From Rhynchonema sp. JSB1_4 (lineage: Eukaryota; Nematoda; Chromadorea; Monhysterida; Xyalidae), in contig JASAMV010004039.1 in NCBI GenBank assembly GCA_030248065.1, positions 1 through 64,000 on the forward strand: DNA of 64,000 nt. The letters run 5' to 3'. Every line of letters begins with the position of its first letter. Position 1 is the first letter of the stretch. Shown in pieces: positions 1 to 11,115 of this stretch. Made by a program: the position numbers and the translations under genes. The notes under the pieces are model-generated. The model saw nothing but the letters and a program-made list of their open reading frames with translations, did no database searches and was not told where the DNA came from.

Positions 1-1534
1 CACGCGGACGTGTTGTGTCATACATTGGCTGTTAGTTGAATTTCGTTCTGCAGTGAGGACTCTTTATGGCACTGGTCAAAACACGTCTTGTTATATTTCG
101 GATTGCGCTCACTGAAGTTTGAAATTTACCTATAACCGAACTGTTCATGATGAAAGTTATACAATTCTTGCATGCGAAAAACCCACCACCTTGAAAAAGG
201 CGCTTCTTGGACCCAAAAATGAATAGATTCGGTTCACAGGACAACACCGGTCGATTTCATATCGGCGGCTTCCGTGAGTCACCATTGGCGGCCAGTTGTG
301 ATACCGAGGCCTCGTCAGTGGATGGTGCAACGGACACTGAAGAGTCTGACTCAAACTGGTGGTGGCGCGACGGGGTCGGGAATCGATACGCAACGATCGG
401 CAATAAATCGATGGGCGTATTGATTTGGGCCGACGGCCAACCGAATAGTAATAGCGATCACAGATGTTTGGTGATGGATTGTGCCAAGCCAGCGCGATTC
501 CACAGTGCGCCATGCACTGATGATGTCATGCACAAAGCCATGTGTCAATTTCGTGAGTTCAAGTTGCATTGTTTGGTGCGTCGTTTTTATAACTTGGTTG
601 CTCTCACTTTCCCGGGCATGGGGTGGAATTTTCGAAACGGTGTAAAGGTCAGTTGGGCGTAAAGGTCGGTGTAAAAAGTTCGGTCGAAAGCTCGGTCGGC
701 CTAGCTCGTGAAACATTACCTGTTATTAACGTGGAATGTTTCAAGTTTACGCCGAGGTCTATCACACTGAGCTGTCGACCGAGCTTTCCACCGACCTTTA
801 CACCCAACTGACCTTTACACCGTTTCGAAAATATCATGGTAATAGAATCAACAGTGCAGTATGAGCTGCGCTGCGCTCATACTGTCCAGAGTTGATTCTA
901 TTATCATGCCCGGGAAAGTGCCTAAATTGGCATTGGCATTTCAAGAAATGAAGGCGACTGAGACGATCAAAGTGCCAATTGGCTCCACAAAGTTTTGTGA
1001 TCGAAATTTGACTATTCGAGCAACAGCGAACTGATATTCTGTCTCGGATTGCCAGGATTTCCTGCAGAAATACAGCTGTCGAAAATTTGGCCGAACCGAC
1101 AACCAAGCAGAGACCTGCTTTGTGTAACTAAGATTGCTTTACGCAAGCCAAAAACCCGCAATCTCTGCACTAACCCAAGCCATGTTGTGCAATCGCGCTG
1201 ACGATGCCCTGGTACACCGCCTGTCCGTAAAGCCAGGTGATGCACATCAATATTCATTCATAAATGCTCTGCAGGTGGCGAAGTCGACCAAACGACCATG
1301 TACAGCCGTCTGTCGGCGAATCACCGCGCGCCGTTGAAGGCGCGAATCGACGAAAGTCAACGCAACTCATCGTTGGCCTGTGCCACCTGGTGCGGCAAGA
1401 CACCGACCTGTGCCAGTTTGGCCTATAATCGAAAGTCGAAACATTGCATTCTGCAGTACACGCCGTGGAATCACACGGTGCAGAAACCAAGGAACGCGCC
1501 CGGGTATCAGTGGTATGAGGAGAGACGAATTTGA
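1..1534 (+). pseudogene. Lectin-PAN cassette, unit 1 (5' part outside window)
   Basis: This holds the last 30 bases of C-type lectin exon A (1-30), exon B (240-552) and the PAN exon (1275-1534), with donors GTTAGT and GTGAGT and acceptors TTCACAG and CTCTGCAG. The phases (0, then 1 joined to 2) fit exactly, giving the same product as the complete gene at 11116-13135. Exon B carries the lectin core: W-x-x-G-Q-P-N, a CLVM strand and the terminal C-Q. The PAN exon has the W-C, YNRK-x-x-x-C and QWY pattern. The frame is open and not degraded. It is called a fragment because the sister units lack the signal-peptide exon and the first part of exon A. The upstream sequence of this unit is not in the window, so it could still be the 3' end of a working gene. 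Confidence 0.6.
605..920. repeat. Nested foldback element FB-A (one copy per array unit)
   Basis: The outer arms CACTTTCCCGGGCATG (605-620) and CATGCCCGGGAAAGTG (905-920) are inverted. Inside lie a second foldback (about 628-834) with arms TTTTCGAAACGGTGTAAA and its complement, and a small palindrome (about 838-903) with arms TAATAGAATCAAC. The inner foldback has GAAACAT (709) and ATGTTTC (737) placed symmetrically about its axis. Copies lie at about 3340-3655, 6280-6580 and 9010-9310. The element sits in the intron between lectin exon B and the PAN exon. It is absent from the same intron of the diverged fifth unit, which suggests insertion before the four-unit amplification. Confidence 0.85.
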
Positions 1535-2023
1535 CTCGTGTTATTTTGCGAATATAAATGTGATAGTTTTGATCAACCACACAAATCGTTTTACGCTCGT
1601 GTGTGGCCATGTTGTGAATTTGGACTGACGATAATCTGGTGCACCGCCTGTCTGCAAAAGGTGGCTAAAAATGAGTGGTTTTGTGGCAACAGAGTCATAT
1701 TTGGCCACGCTATCTAGACTGTTGTTTTATGCCTGTGCTCTTGATTGTTTTGGCACCATGTATTCAAAGCCCGGCTAAAGCGTCAATTAAAATTCAAAAA
1801 AGTTTTGGTTGTGAAACAATATTTATGGCTATTCTTCGAATTACTGTGCCTTTAATGTTTGTTCACATTTGTGAGCCATATTTTTTGCAAAATCGTACAG
1901 CGATGGTGAAAAAGTTTTCTCTGTTCAAATCAACATATCCGGCGCACTATAACGATAAAAGGAGCAAACTTTGTTATCATTATGTTCATATCAATTCAGA
2001 TTTATATGCTTTGTCATTTTTTT

Positions 2024-2431
2024 CTGGAACATTTTTGTTTCTCGTTCAATACCCGAAGCCTGAGAGTGGAGTTTTCGAAACGGTGTAAACAATACATGGG
2101 TGTAAAGGCCGGTGTGAAGTTCGGACGGTGTGAGCGCGGTGTAAACATGAAACTTTGCCAGCTATATTAGGCGGACGGGCAATTGAGCAAAGCACATGTG
2201 AGCAAGACCACTTTGAGCAAGTCTGCTCTTTTGGCCCTGCTCTTTTTCACTTGCTCAAAGTGGTCTTGCTCAAATGTGCTTTGCTCAATTGCCCGGCCAC
2301 CCTATAGTAATTGGAATGTTTCAAATCCACACCGCCCTTCACACCGAACCTTCACCCACCTCTTGCTTACACCGTTTCGAAAACTCCGCGCTCAGGCTTT
2401 GGGTATTGTACCAGGCACAAAAATGTTCCAG
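2024..2431. repeat. Foldback element FB-B, 408 bp (unit 1 copy)
   Basis: It begins CTGGAACATTTTTGT and ends with the inverted complement. Arms of roughly 190 bp include the same TTTTCGAAACGGTGTAA core as FB-A. In the middle is a perfect-looking hairpin built from GAGCAAG/CTTGCTC repeats (about 2180-2292). A related solo copy outside the array lies at about 42596-42715. Further copies sit at 4756-5163 (flipped, on the array axis), about 7489-7896 and about 10220-10626. No open frame of note is present, so it is a non-autonomous element. Confidence 0.85.
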
Positions 2432-2608
2432 ACCTCCCATAAACTCCACGGACCTTCCAGGCGTACCCTTGCTGCTGTGCACGAATATGTAACTGACAAC
2501 CCCAACAACTATATCTTAACAACCACATAAAACTAAAATGACCACAAAACTGTTTTGTTTGCGCCGTTTCGAAAATTTCGCAGTTAGTTGGTTGGCTAAG
2601 CCGGTTAG

Positions 2609-4269
2609 TTTGTTCGGTTGGCATTTCCCGACACACTACTGCCGCGTGAAACATCAATGTTTGCGGGCGAGTCTGCGTGCAAATTCTTCTCGCCCACATT
2701 CTTCGGCGGACATTTAGCATATCCGATCACACAACAGCACGCGGACGTGTTGTGTCATACATTGGCTGTTAGTTGAATTTCGTTCTGCAGTGAGGACCCT
2801 TTATGGCACTGGTCAAAACACGTCTTGTTATATTTCGGATTGCTCACTGAAGTTTGAAATTTACCTATAACCGAACTGATCATGATGAAAGTTATACAAT
2901 TCTTGCATGCGAAAAACCCACCACCTTGAAAAATGCGCTTCGTAGACCCAAAGATGAATAGATTCGGTTCACAGGACAACACCGGTCGATTTCATATCGG
3001 CGGCTTCCGTGAGTCACCATTGGCGGCCAGTTGTGATACCGAGGCCTCGTCAGTGGATGGTGCAACGGACACTGAAGAGTCTGACTCAAACTGGTGGTGG
3101 CGCGACGGGGTCGGGAATCGATACGCAACGATCGGCAATAAATCGATGGGCGTATTGATTTGGGCCGACGGCCAACCGAATAGTAATAGCGATCACAGAT
3201 GTTTGGTGATGGATTGTGCCAAGCCAGCGCGATTCCACAGTGCGCCATGCACTGATGATGTCATGCACAAAGCCATGTGTCAATTTCGTGAGTTCAAGTT
3301 GCATTGTTTGGTGCGTCGTTTTTATAACTTGGTTGCTCTCACTTTCCCGGGCATGGGGTGGAATTTTCGAAACGGTGTAAAGGTCAGTTGGGCGTAAAGG
3401 TCGGTGTAAAAAGTTCGGTCGAAAGCTCGGTCGGCCTAGCTCGTGAAACATTACCTGTTATTAACGTGGAATGTTTCAAGTTTACGCCGAGGTCTATCAC
3501 ACTGAGCTGTCGACCGAGCTTTCCACCGACCTTTACACCCAACTGACCTTTACACCGTTTCGAAAATATCATGGTAATAGAATCAACAGTGCAGTATGAG
3601 CTGCGCTGCGCTCATACTGTCCAGAGTTGATTCTATTATCATGCCCGGGAAAGTGCCTAAATTGGCATTGGCATTTCAAGAAATGAAGGCGACTGAGACG
3701 ATCAAAGTGCCAATTGGCTCCACAAAGTTTTGTGATCGAAATTTGACTATTCGAGCAACAGCGAACTGATATTCTGTCTCGGATTGCCAGGATTTCCTGC
3801 AGAAATACAGCTGTCGAAAATTTGGCCGAACCGACAACCAAGCAGAGACCTGCTTTGTGTAACTAAGATTGCTTTACGCAAGCCAAAAACCCGCAATCTC
3901 TGCACTAACCCAAGCCATGTTGTGCAATCGCGCTGACGATGCCCTGGTACACCGCCTGTCCGTAAAGCCAGGTGATGCACATCAATATTCATTCATAAAT
4001 GCTCTGCAGGTGGCGAAGTCGACCAAACGACCATGTACAGCCGTCTGTCGGCGAATCACCGCGCGCCGTTGAAGGCGCGAATCGACGAAAGTCAACGCAA
4101 CTCATCGTTGGCCTGTGCCACCTGGTGCGGCAAGACACCGACCTGTGCCAGTTTGGCCTATAATCGAAAGTCGAAACATTGCATTCTGCAGTACACGCCG
4201 TGGAATCACACGGTGCAGAAACCAAGGAACGCGCCCGGGTATCAGTGGTATGAGGAGAGACGAATTTGA
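2609..4269 (+). pseudogene. Lectin-PAN cassette, unit 2 (5'-truncated copy)
   Basis: Possible exon A' (2609-2767), exon B (2975-3287) and PAN exon (4010-4269). The frame is open throughout and ends at the same stop as the complete gene. Exon A' keeps the second half of exon A (FAGESACKFFSPTFFGGHLA). It has lost the part with the first lectin cysteines, and no signal-peptide exon lies upstream. The homology stops just downstream of a solo CCGTTTCGAAAA foldback end (about 2560-2578), so truncation probably accompanied foldback activity. A GTTAG before 2609 could serve as a weak acceptor. The copy is best read as a 3' gene fragment duplicated with its introns; a chimeric transcript is possible but unsupported. 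Confidence 0.6.
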
Positions 4270-4755
4270 CTCGTGTTATTTTGCGAATATAAATGTGATA
4301 GTTTTGATCAACCACACAAATCGTTTTACGCTCGTGTGTGGCCATGTTGTGAATTTGGACTGACGATAATCTGGTGCACCGCCTGTCTGCAAAAGGTGGC
4401 TAAAAATGAGTGGTTTTGTGGCAACAGAGTCATATTTGGCCACGCTATCTAGACTGTTGTTTTATGCCTGTGCTCTTGATTGTTTTGGCACCATGTATTC
4501 AAAGCCCGGCTAAAGCGTCAATTAAAATTCAAAAAAGTTTTGGTTGTGAAACAATATTTATGGCTATTCTTCGAATTACTGTGCCTTTAATGTTTGTTCA
4601 CATTTGTGAGCCATATTTTTTGCAAAATCGTAAGCGATGGTGAAAAAGTTTTCTCTGTTCAAATCAAAATCCGGCGCACTATAACGATAAAAGGAGCAAA
4701 CTTTGTTATCATTATGTTCATATCAATTCAGATTTATATGCTTTGTCATTTTTTT

Positions 4756-5163
4756 CTGGAACATTTTTGTGCCTGGTACAATACCCAAAGCCTGAGCGCG
4801 GAGTTTTCGAAACGGTGTAAGCAAGAGGTGGGTGAAGGTTCGGTGTGAAGGGCGGTGTGGATTTGAAACATTCCAATTACTATAGGGTGGCCGGGCAATT
4901 GAGCAAAGCACATTTGAGCAAGACCACTTTGAGCAAGTGAAAAAGAGCAGGGCCAAAAGAGCAGACTTGCTCAAAGTGGTCTTGCTCACATGTGCTTTGC
5001 TCAATTGCCCGTCCGCCTAATATAGCTGGCAAAGTTTCATGTTTACACCGCGCTCACACCGTCCGAACTTCACACCGGCCTTTACACCCATGTATTGTTT
5101 ACACCGTTTCGAAAACTCCACTCTCAGGCTTCGGGTATTGAACGAGAAACAAAAATGTTCCAG
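4756..5163. repeat. FB-B copy on the palindrome axis
   Basis: The same 408-bp element as at 2024-2431 but in opposite orientation to unit 2. Its outer edges abut unit sequence that is symmetrical on both sides: ...TTTGTCATTTTTTT on the left and its complement on the right. Unit 2 therefore runs normally up to the element, and the DNA beyond is the reverse complement of what came before. The axis of the whole array (about 4959/4960) coincides with the centre of the element. Confidence 0.85.
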
Positions 5164-5652
5164 AAAAAAATGACAAAGCATATAAATCTGAATTGATATG
5201 AACATAATGATAACAAAGTTTGCTCCTTTTATCGTTATAGTGCGCCGGATATGTTGATTTGAACAGAGAAAACTTTTTCACCATCGCTGTACGATTTTGC
5301 AAAAAATATGGCTCACAAATGTGAACAAACATTAAAGGCACAGTAATTCGAAGAATAGCCATAAATATTGTTTCACAACCAAAACTTTTTTGAATTTTAA
5401 TTGACGCTTTAGCCGGGCTTTGAATACATGGTGCCAAAACAATCAAGAGCACAGGCATAAAACAACAGTCTAGATAGCGTGGCCAAATATGACTCTGTTG
5501 CCACAAAACCACTCATTTTTAGCCACCTTTTGCAGACAGGCGGTGCACCAGATTATCGTCAGTCCAAATTCACAACATGGCCACACACGAGCGTAAAACG
5601 ATTTGTGTGGTTGATCAAAACTATCACATTTATATTCGCAAAATAACACGAG

Positions 5653-7311
5653 TCAAATTCGTCTCTCCTCATACCACTGATACCCGGGCGCGTTCCTTGG
5701 TTTCTGCACCGTGTGATTCCACGGCGTGTACTGCAGAATGCAATGTTTCGACTTTCGATTATAGGCCAAACTGGCACAGGTCGGTGTCTTGCCGCACCAG
5801 GTGGCACAGGCCAACGATGAGTTGCGTTGACTTTCGTCGATTCGCGCCTTCAACGGCGCGCGGTGATTCGCCGACAGACGGCTGTACATGGTCGTTTGGT
5901 CGACTTCGCCACCTGCAGAGCATTTATGAATGAATATTGATGTGCATCACCTGGCTTTACGGACAGGCGGTGTACCAGGGCATCGTCAGCGCGATTGCAC
6001 AACATGGCTTGGGTTAGTGCAGAGATTGCGGGTTTTTGGCTTGCGTAAAGCAATCTTAGTTACACAAAGCAGGTCTCTGCTTGGTTGTCGGTTCGGCCAA
6101 ATTTTCGACAGCTGTATTTCTGCAGGAAATCCTGGCAATCCGAGACAGAATATCAGTTCGCTGTTGCTCGAATAGTCAAATTTCGATCACAAAACTTTGT
6201 GGAGCCAATTGGCACTTTGATCGTCTCAGTCGCCTTCATTTCTTGAAATGCCAATGCCAATTTAGGCACTTTCCCGGGCATGATAATAGAATCAACTCTG
6301 GACAGTATGACGAGCGCAGCTCATACTGCACTGTTGATTCTATTACCATGATATTTTCGAAACGGTGTAAAGGTCAGTTGGGTGTAAAGGTCGGTGGAAA
6401 GCTCGGTCGACAGCTCAGTGTGATAGACCTCGGCGTAAACTTGAAACATTCCACGTTAATAACAGGTAATGTTTCACGAGCTAGGCCGACCGAGCTTTCG
6501 ACCGAACTTTTTACACCGACCTTTACGCCCAACTGACCTTTACACCGTTTCGAAAATTCCACCCCATGCCCGGGAAAGTGAGAGCAACCAAGTTATAAAA
6601 ACGACGCACCAAACAATGCAACTTGAACTCACGAAATTGACACATGGCTTTGTGCATGACATCATCAGTGCATGGCGCACTGTGGAATCGCGCTGGCTTG
6701 GCACAATCCATCACCAAACATCTGTGATCGCTATTACTATTCGGTTGGCCGTCGGCCCAAATCAATACGCCCATCGATTTATTGCCGATCGTTGCGTATC
6801 GATTCCCGACCCCGTCGCGCCACCACCAGTTTGAGTCAGACTCTTCAGTGTCCGTTGCACCATCCACTGACGAGGCCTCGGTATCACAACTGGCCGCCAA
6901 TGGTGACTCACGGAAGCCGCCGATATGAAATCGACCGGTGTTGTCCTGTGAACCGAATCTATTCATCTTTGGGTCTACGAAGCGCATTTTTCAAGGTGGT
7001 GGGTTTTTCGCATGCAAGAATTGTATAACTTTCATCATGATCAGTTCGGTTATAGGTAAATTTCAAACTTCAGTGAGCAATCCGAAATATAACAAGACGT
7101 GTTTTGACCAGTGCCATAAAGGGTCCTCACTGCAGAACGAAATTCAACTAACAGCCAATGTATGACACAACACGTCCGCGTGCTCTTGTGTGATCGGATA
7201 TGCTAAATGTCCGCCGAAGAATGTGGGCGAGAAGAATTTGCACGCAGACTCGCCCGCAAACATTGATGTTTCACGCGGCAGTAGTGTGTCGGGAAATGCC
7301 AACCGAACAAA
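5653..7311 (-). pseudogene. Lectin-PAN cassette, unit 3 (5'-truncated copy)
   Basis: Mirror image of unit 2 across the palindrome axis: exon A' 7311-7153, exon B 6945-6633, PAN exon 5912-5653. Splice sites and phases are as in the complete gene, and the reading frame is intact. A 3-bp insertion near 6310 in the adjacent foldback separates it from unit 4, so the copies are distinguishable. The signal peptide and the first cysteines of the lectin domain are missing as in units 2 and 4. Confidence 0.6.
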
Positions 7312-8385
7312 CTAACCGGCTTAGCCAACCAACTAACTGCGAAATTTTCGAAACGGCGCAAACAAAACAGTTTTGTGGTCATTTTAGTTTTATGTGGTTG
7401 TTAAGATATAGTTGTTGGGGTTGTCAGTTACATATTCGTGCACAGCAGCAAGGGTACGCCTGGAAGGTCCGTGGAGTTTATGGGAGGTCTGGAACATTTT
7501 TGTGCCTGGTACAATACCCAAAGCCTGAGCGCGGAGTTTTCGAAACGGTGTAAGCAAGAGGTGGGTGAAGGTTCGGTGTGAAGGGCGGTGTGGATTTGAA
7601 ACATTCCAATTACTATAGGGTGGCCGGGCAATTGAGCAAAGCACATTTGAGCAAGACCACTTTGAGCAAGTGAAAAAGAGCAGGGCCAAAAGAGCAGACT
7701 TGCTCAAAGTGGTCTTGCTCACATGTGCTTTGCTCAATTGCCCGTCCGCCTAATATAGCTGGCAAAGTTTCATGTTTACACCGCGCTCACACCGTCCGAA
7801 CTTCACACCGGCCTTTACACCCATGTATTGTTTACACCGTTTCGAAAACTCCACTCTCAGGCTTCGGGTATTGAACGAGAAACAAAAATGTTCCAGAAAA
7901 AAATGACAAAGCATATAAATCTGAATTGATATGAACATAATGATAACAAAGTTTGCTCCTTTTATCGTTATAGTGCGCCGGATATGTTGATTTGAACAGA
8001 GAAAACTTTTTCACCATCGCTGTACGATTTTGCAAAAAATATGGCTCACAAATGTGAACAAACATTAAAGGCACAGTAATTCGAAGAATAGCCATAAATA
8101 TTGTTTCACAACCAAAACTTTTTTGAATTTTAATTGACGCTTTAGCCGGGCTTTGAATACATGGTGCCAAAACAATCAAGAGCACAGGCATAAAACAACA
8201 GTCTAGATAGCGTGGCCAAATATGACTCTGTTGCCACAAAACCACTCATTTTTAGCCACCTTTTGCAGACAGGCGGTGCACCAGATTATCGTCAGTCCAA
8301 ATTCACAACATGGCCACACACGAGCGTAAAACGATTTGTGTGGTTGATCAAAACTATCACATTTATATTCGCAAAATAACACGAG

Positions 8386-10041
8386 TCAAATTCGTCTCTC
8401 CTCATACCACTGATACCCGGGCGCGTTCCTTGGTTTCTGCACCGTGTGATTCCACGGCGTGTACTGCAGAATGCAATGTTTCGACTTTCGATTATAGGCC
8501 AAACTGGCACAGGTCGGTGTCTTGCCGCACCAGGTGGCACAGGCCAACGATGAGTTGCGTTGACTTTCGTCGATTCGCGCCTTCAACGGCGCGCGGTGAT
8601 TCGCCGACAGACGGCTGTACATGGTCGTTTGGTCGACTTCGCCACCTGCAGAGCATTTATGAATGAATATTGATGTGCATCACCTGGCTTTACGGACAGG
8701 CGGTGTACCAGGGCATCGTCAGCGCGATTGCACAACATGGCTTGGGTTAGTGCAGAGATTGCGGGTTTTTGGCTTGCGTAAAGCAATCTTAGTTACACAA
8801 AGCAGGTCTCTGCTTGGTTGTCGGTTCGGCCAAATTTTCGACAGCTGTATTTCTGCAGGAAATCCTGGCAATCCGAGACAGAATATCAGTTCGCTGTTGC
8901 TCGAATAGTCAAATTTCGATCACAAAACTTTGTGGAGCCAATTGGCACTTTGATCGTCTCAGTCGCCTTCATTTCTTGAAATGCCAATGCCAATTTAGGC
9001 ACTTTCCCGGGCATGATAATAGAATCAACTCTGGACAGTATGAGCGCAGCTCATACTGCACTGTTGATTCTATTACCATGATATTTTCGAAACGGTGTAA
9101 AGGTCAGTTGGGTGTAAAGGTCGGTGGAAAGCTCGGTCGACAGCTCAGTGTGATAGACCTCGGCGTAAACTTGAAACATTCCACGTTAATAACAGGTAAT
9201 GTTTCACGAGCTAGGCCGACCGAGCTTTCGACCGAACTTTTTACACCGACCTTTACGCCCAACTGACCTTTACACCGTTTCGAAAATTCCACCCCATGCC
9301 CGGGAAAGTGAGAGCAACCAAGTTATAAAAACGACGCACCAAACAATGCAACTTGAACTCACGAAATTGACACATGGCTTTGTGCATGACATCATCAGTG
9401 CATGGCGCACTGTGGAATCGCGCTGGCTTGGCACAATCCATCACCAAACATCTGTGATCGCTATTACTATTCGGTTGGCCGTCGGCCCAAATCAATACGC
9501 CCATCGATTTATTGCCGATCGTTGCGTATCGATTCCCGACCCCGTCGCGCCACCACCAGTTTGAGTCAGACTCTTCAGTGTCCGTTGCACCATCCACTGA
9601 CGAGGCCTCGGTATCACAACTGGCCGCCAATGGTGACTCACGGAAGCCGCCGATATGAAATCGACCGGTGTTGTCCTGTGAACCGAATCTATTCATCTTT
9701 GGGTCTACGAAGCGCATTTTTCAAGGTGGTGGGTTTTTCGCATGCAAGAATTGTATAACTTTCATCATGATCAGTTCGGTTATAGGTAAATTTCAAACTT
9801 CAGTGAGCAATCCGAAATATAACAAGACGTGTTTTGACCAGTGCCATAAAGGGTCCTCACTGCAGAACGAAATTCAACTAACAGCCAATGTATGACACAA
9901 CACGTCCGCGTGCTGTTGTGTGATCGGATATGCTAAATGTCCGCCGAAGAATGTGGGCGAGAAGAATTTGCACGCAGACTCGCCCGCAAACATTGATGTT
10001 TCACGCGGCAGTAGTGTGTCGGGAAATGCCAACCGAACAAA
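8386..10041 (-). pseudogene. Lectin-PAN cassette, unit 4 (5'-truncated copy)
   Basis: Exon A' 10041-9883, exon B 9675-9363, PAN exon 8645-8386. The frame is open with the same splice sites and phases as the complete gene. It lies directly downstream of the complete gene on the same strand, so read-through transcripts could reach it. The PAN exon of the complete gene ends in a stop codon, so a fused multi-lectin protein would need that exon to be skipped. The 5' end is truncated like units 2 and 3. Confidence 0.6.
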
Positions 10042-11115
10042 CTAACCGGCTTAGCCAACCAACTAACTGCGAAATTTTCGAAACGGCGCAAACAAAACAG
10101 TTTTGTGGTCATTTTAGTTTTATGTGGTTGTTAAGATATAGTTGTTGGGGTTGTCAGTTACATATTCGTGCACAGCAGCAAGGGTACGCCTGGAAGGTCC
10201 GTGGAGTTTATGGGAGGTCTGGAACATTTTTGTGCCTGGTACAATACCCAAAGCCTGAGCGCGGAGTTTTCGAAACGGTGTAAGCAAGAGGTGGGTGAAG
10301 GTTCGGTGTGAAGGGCGGTGTGGATTTGAAACATTCCAATTACTATAGGGTGGCCGGGCAATTGAGCAAAGCACATTTGAGCAAGACCACTTTGAGCAAG
10401 TGAAAAAGAGCAGGGCCAAAAGAGCAGACTTGCTCAAAGTGGTCTTGCTCACATGTGCTTTGCTCAATTGCCCGTCCGCCTAATATAGCTGGCAAAGTTT
10501 CATGTTTACACCGCGCTCACACCGTCCGAACTTCACACCGGCCTTTACACCCATGTATTGTTTACACCGTTTCGAAAACTCCACTCTCAGGCTTCGGGTA
10601 TTGAACGAGAAACAAAAATGTTCCAGAAAAAAATGACAAAGCATATAAATCTGAATTGATATGAACATAATGATAACAAAGTTTGCTCCTTTTATCGTTA
10701 TAGTGCGCCGGATATGTTGATTTGAACAGAGAAAACTTTTTCACCATCGCTGTACGATTTTGCAAAAAATATGGCTCACAAATGTGAACAAACATTAAAG
10801 GCACAGTAATTCGAAGAATAGCCATAAATATTGTTTCACAACCAAAACTTTTTTGAATTTTAATTGACGCTTTAGCCGGGCTTTGAATACATGGTGCCAA
10901 AACAATCAAGAGCACAGGCATAAAACAACAGTCTAGATAGCGTGGCCAAATATGACTCTGTTGCCACAAAACCACTCATTTTTAGCCACCTTTTGCAGAC
11001 AGGCGGTGCACCAGATTATCGTCAGTCCAAATTCACAACATGGCCACACACGAGCGTAAAACGATTTGTGTGGTTGATCAAAACTATCACATTTATATTC
11101 GCAAAATAACACGAG

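Noticed and set aside
1675..2088. 137-aa frame with hydrophobic stretches in each array unit
   Set aside because: It lies downstream of the PAN stop codon, ends inside a foldback arm, and has no splice support. It is probably 3' non-coding sequence.
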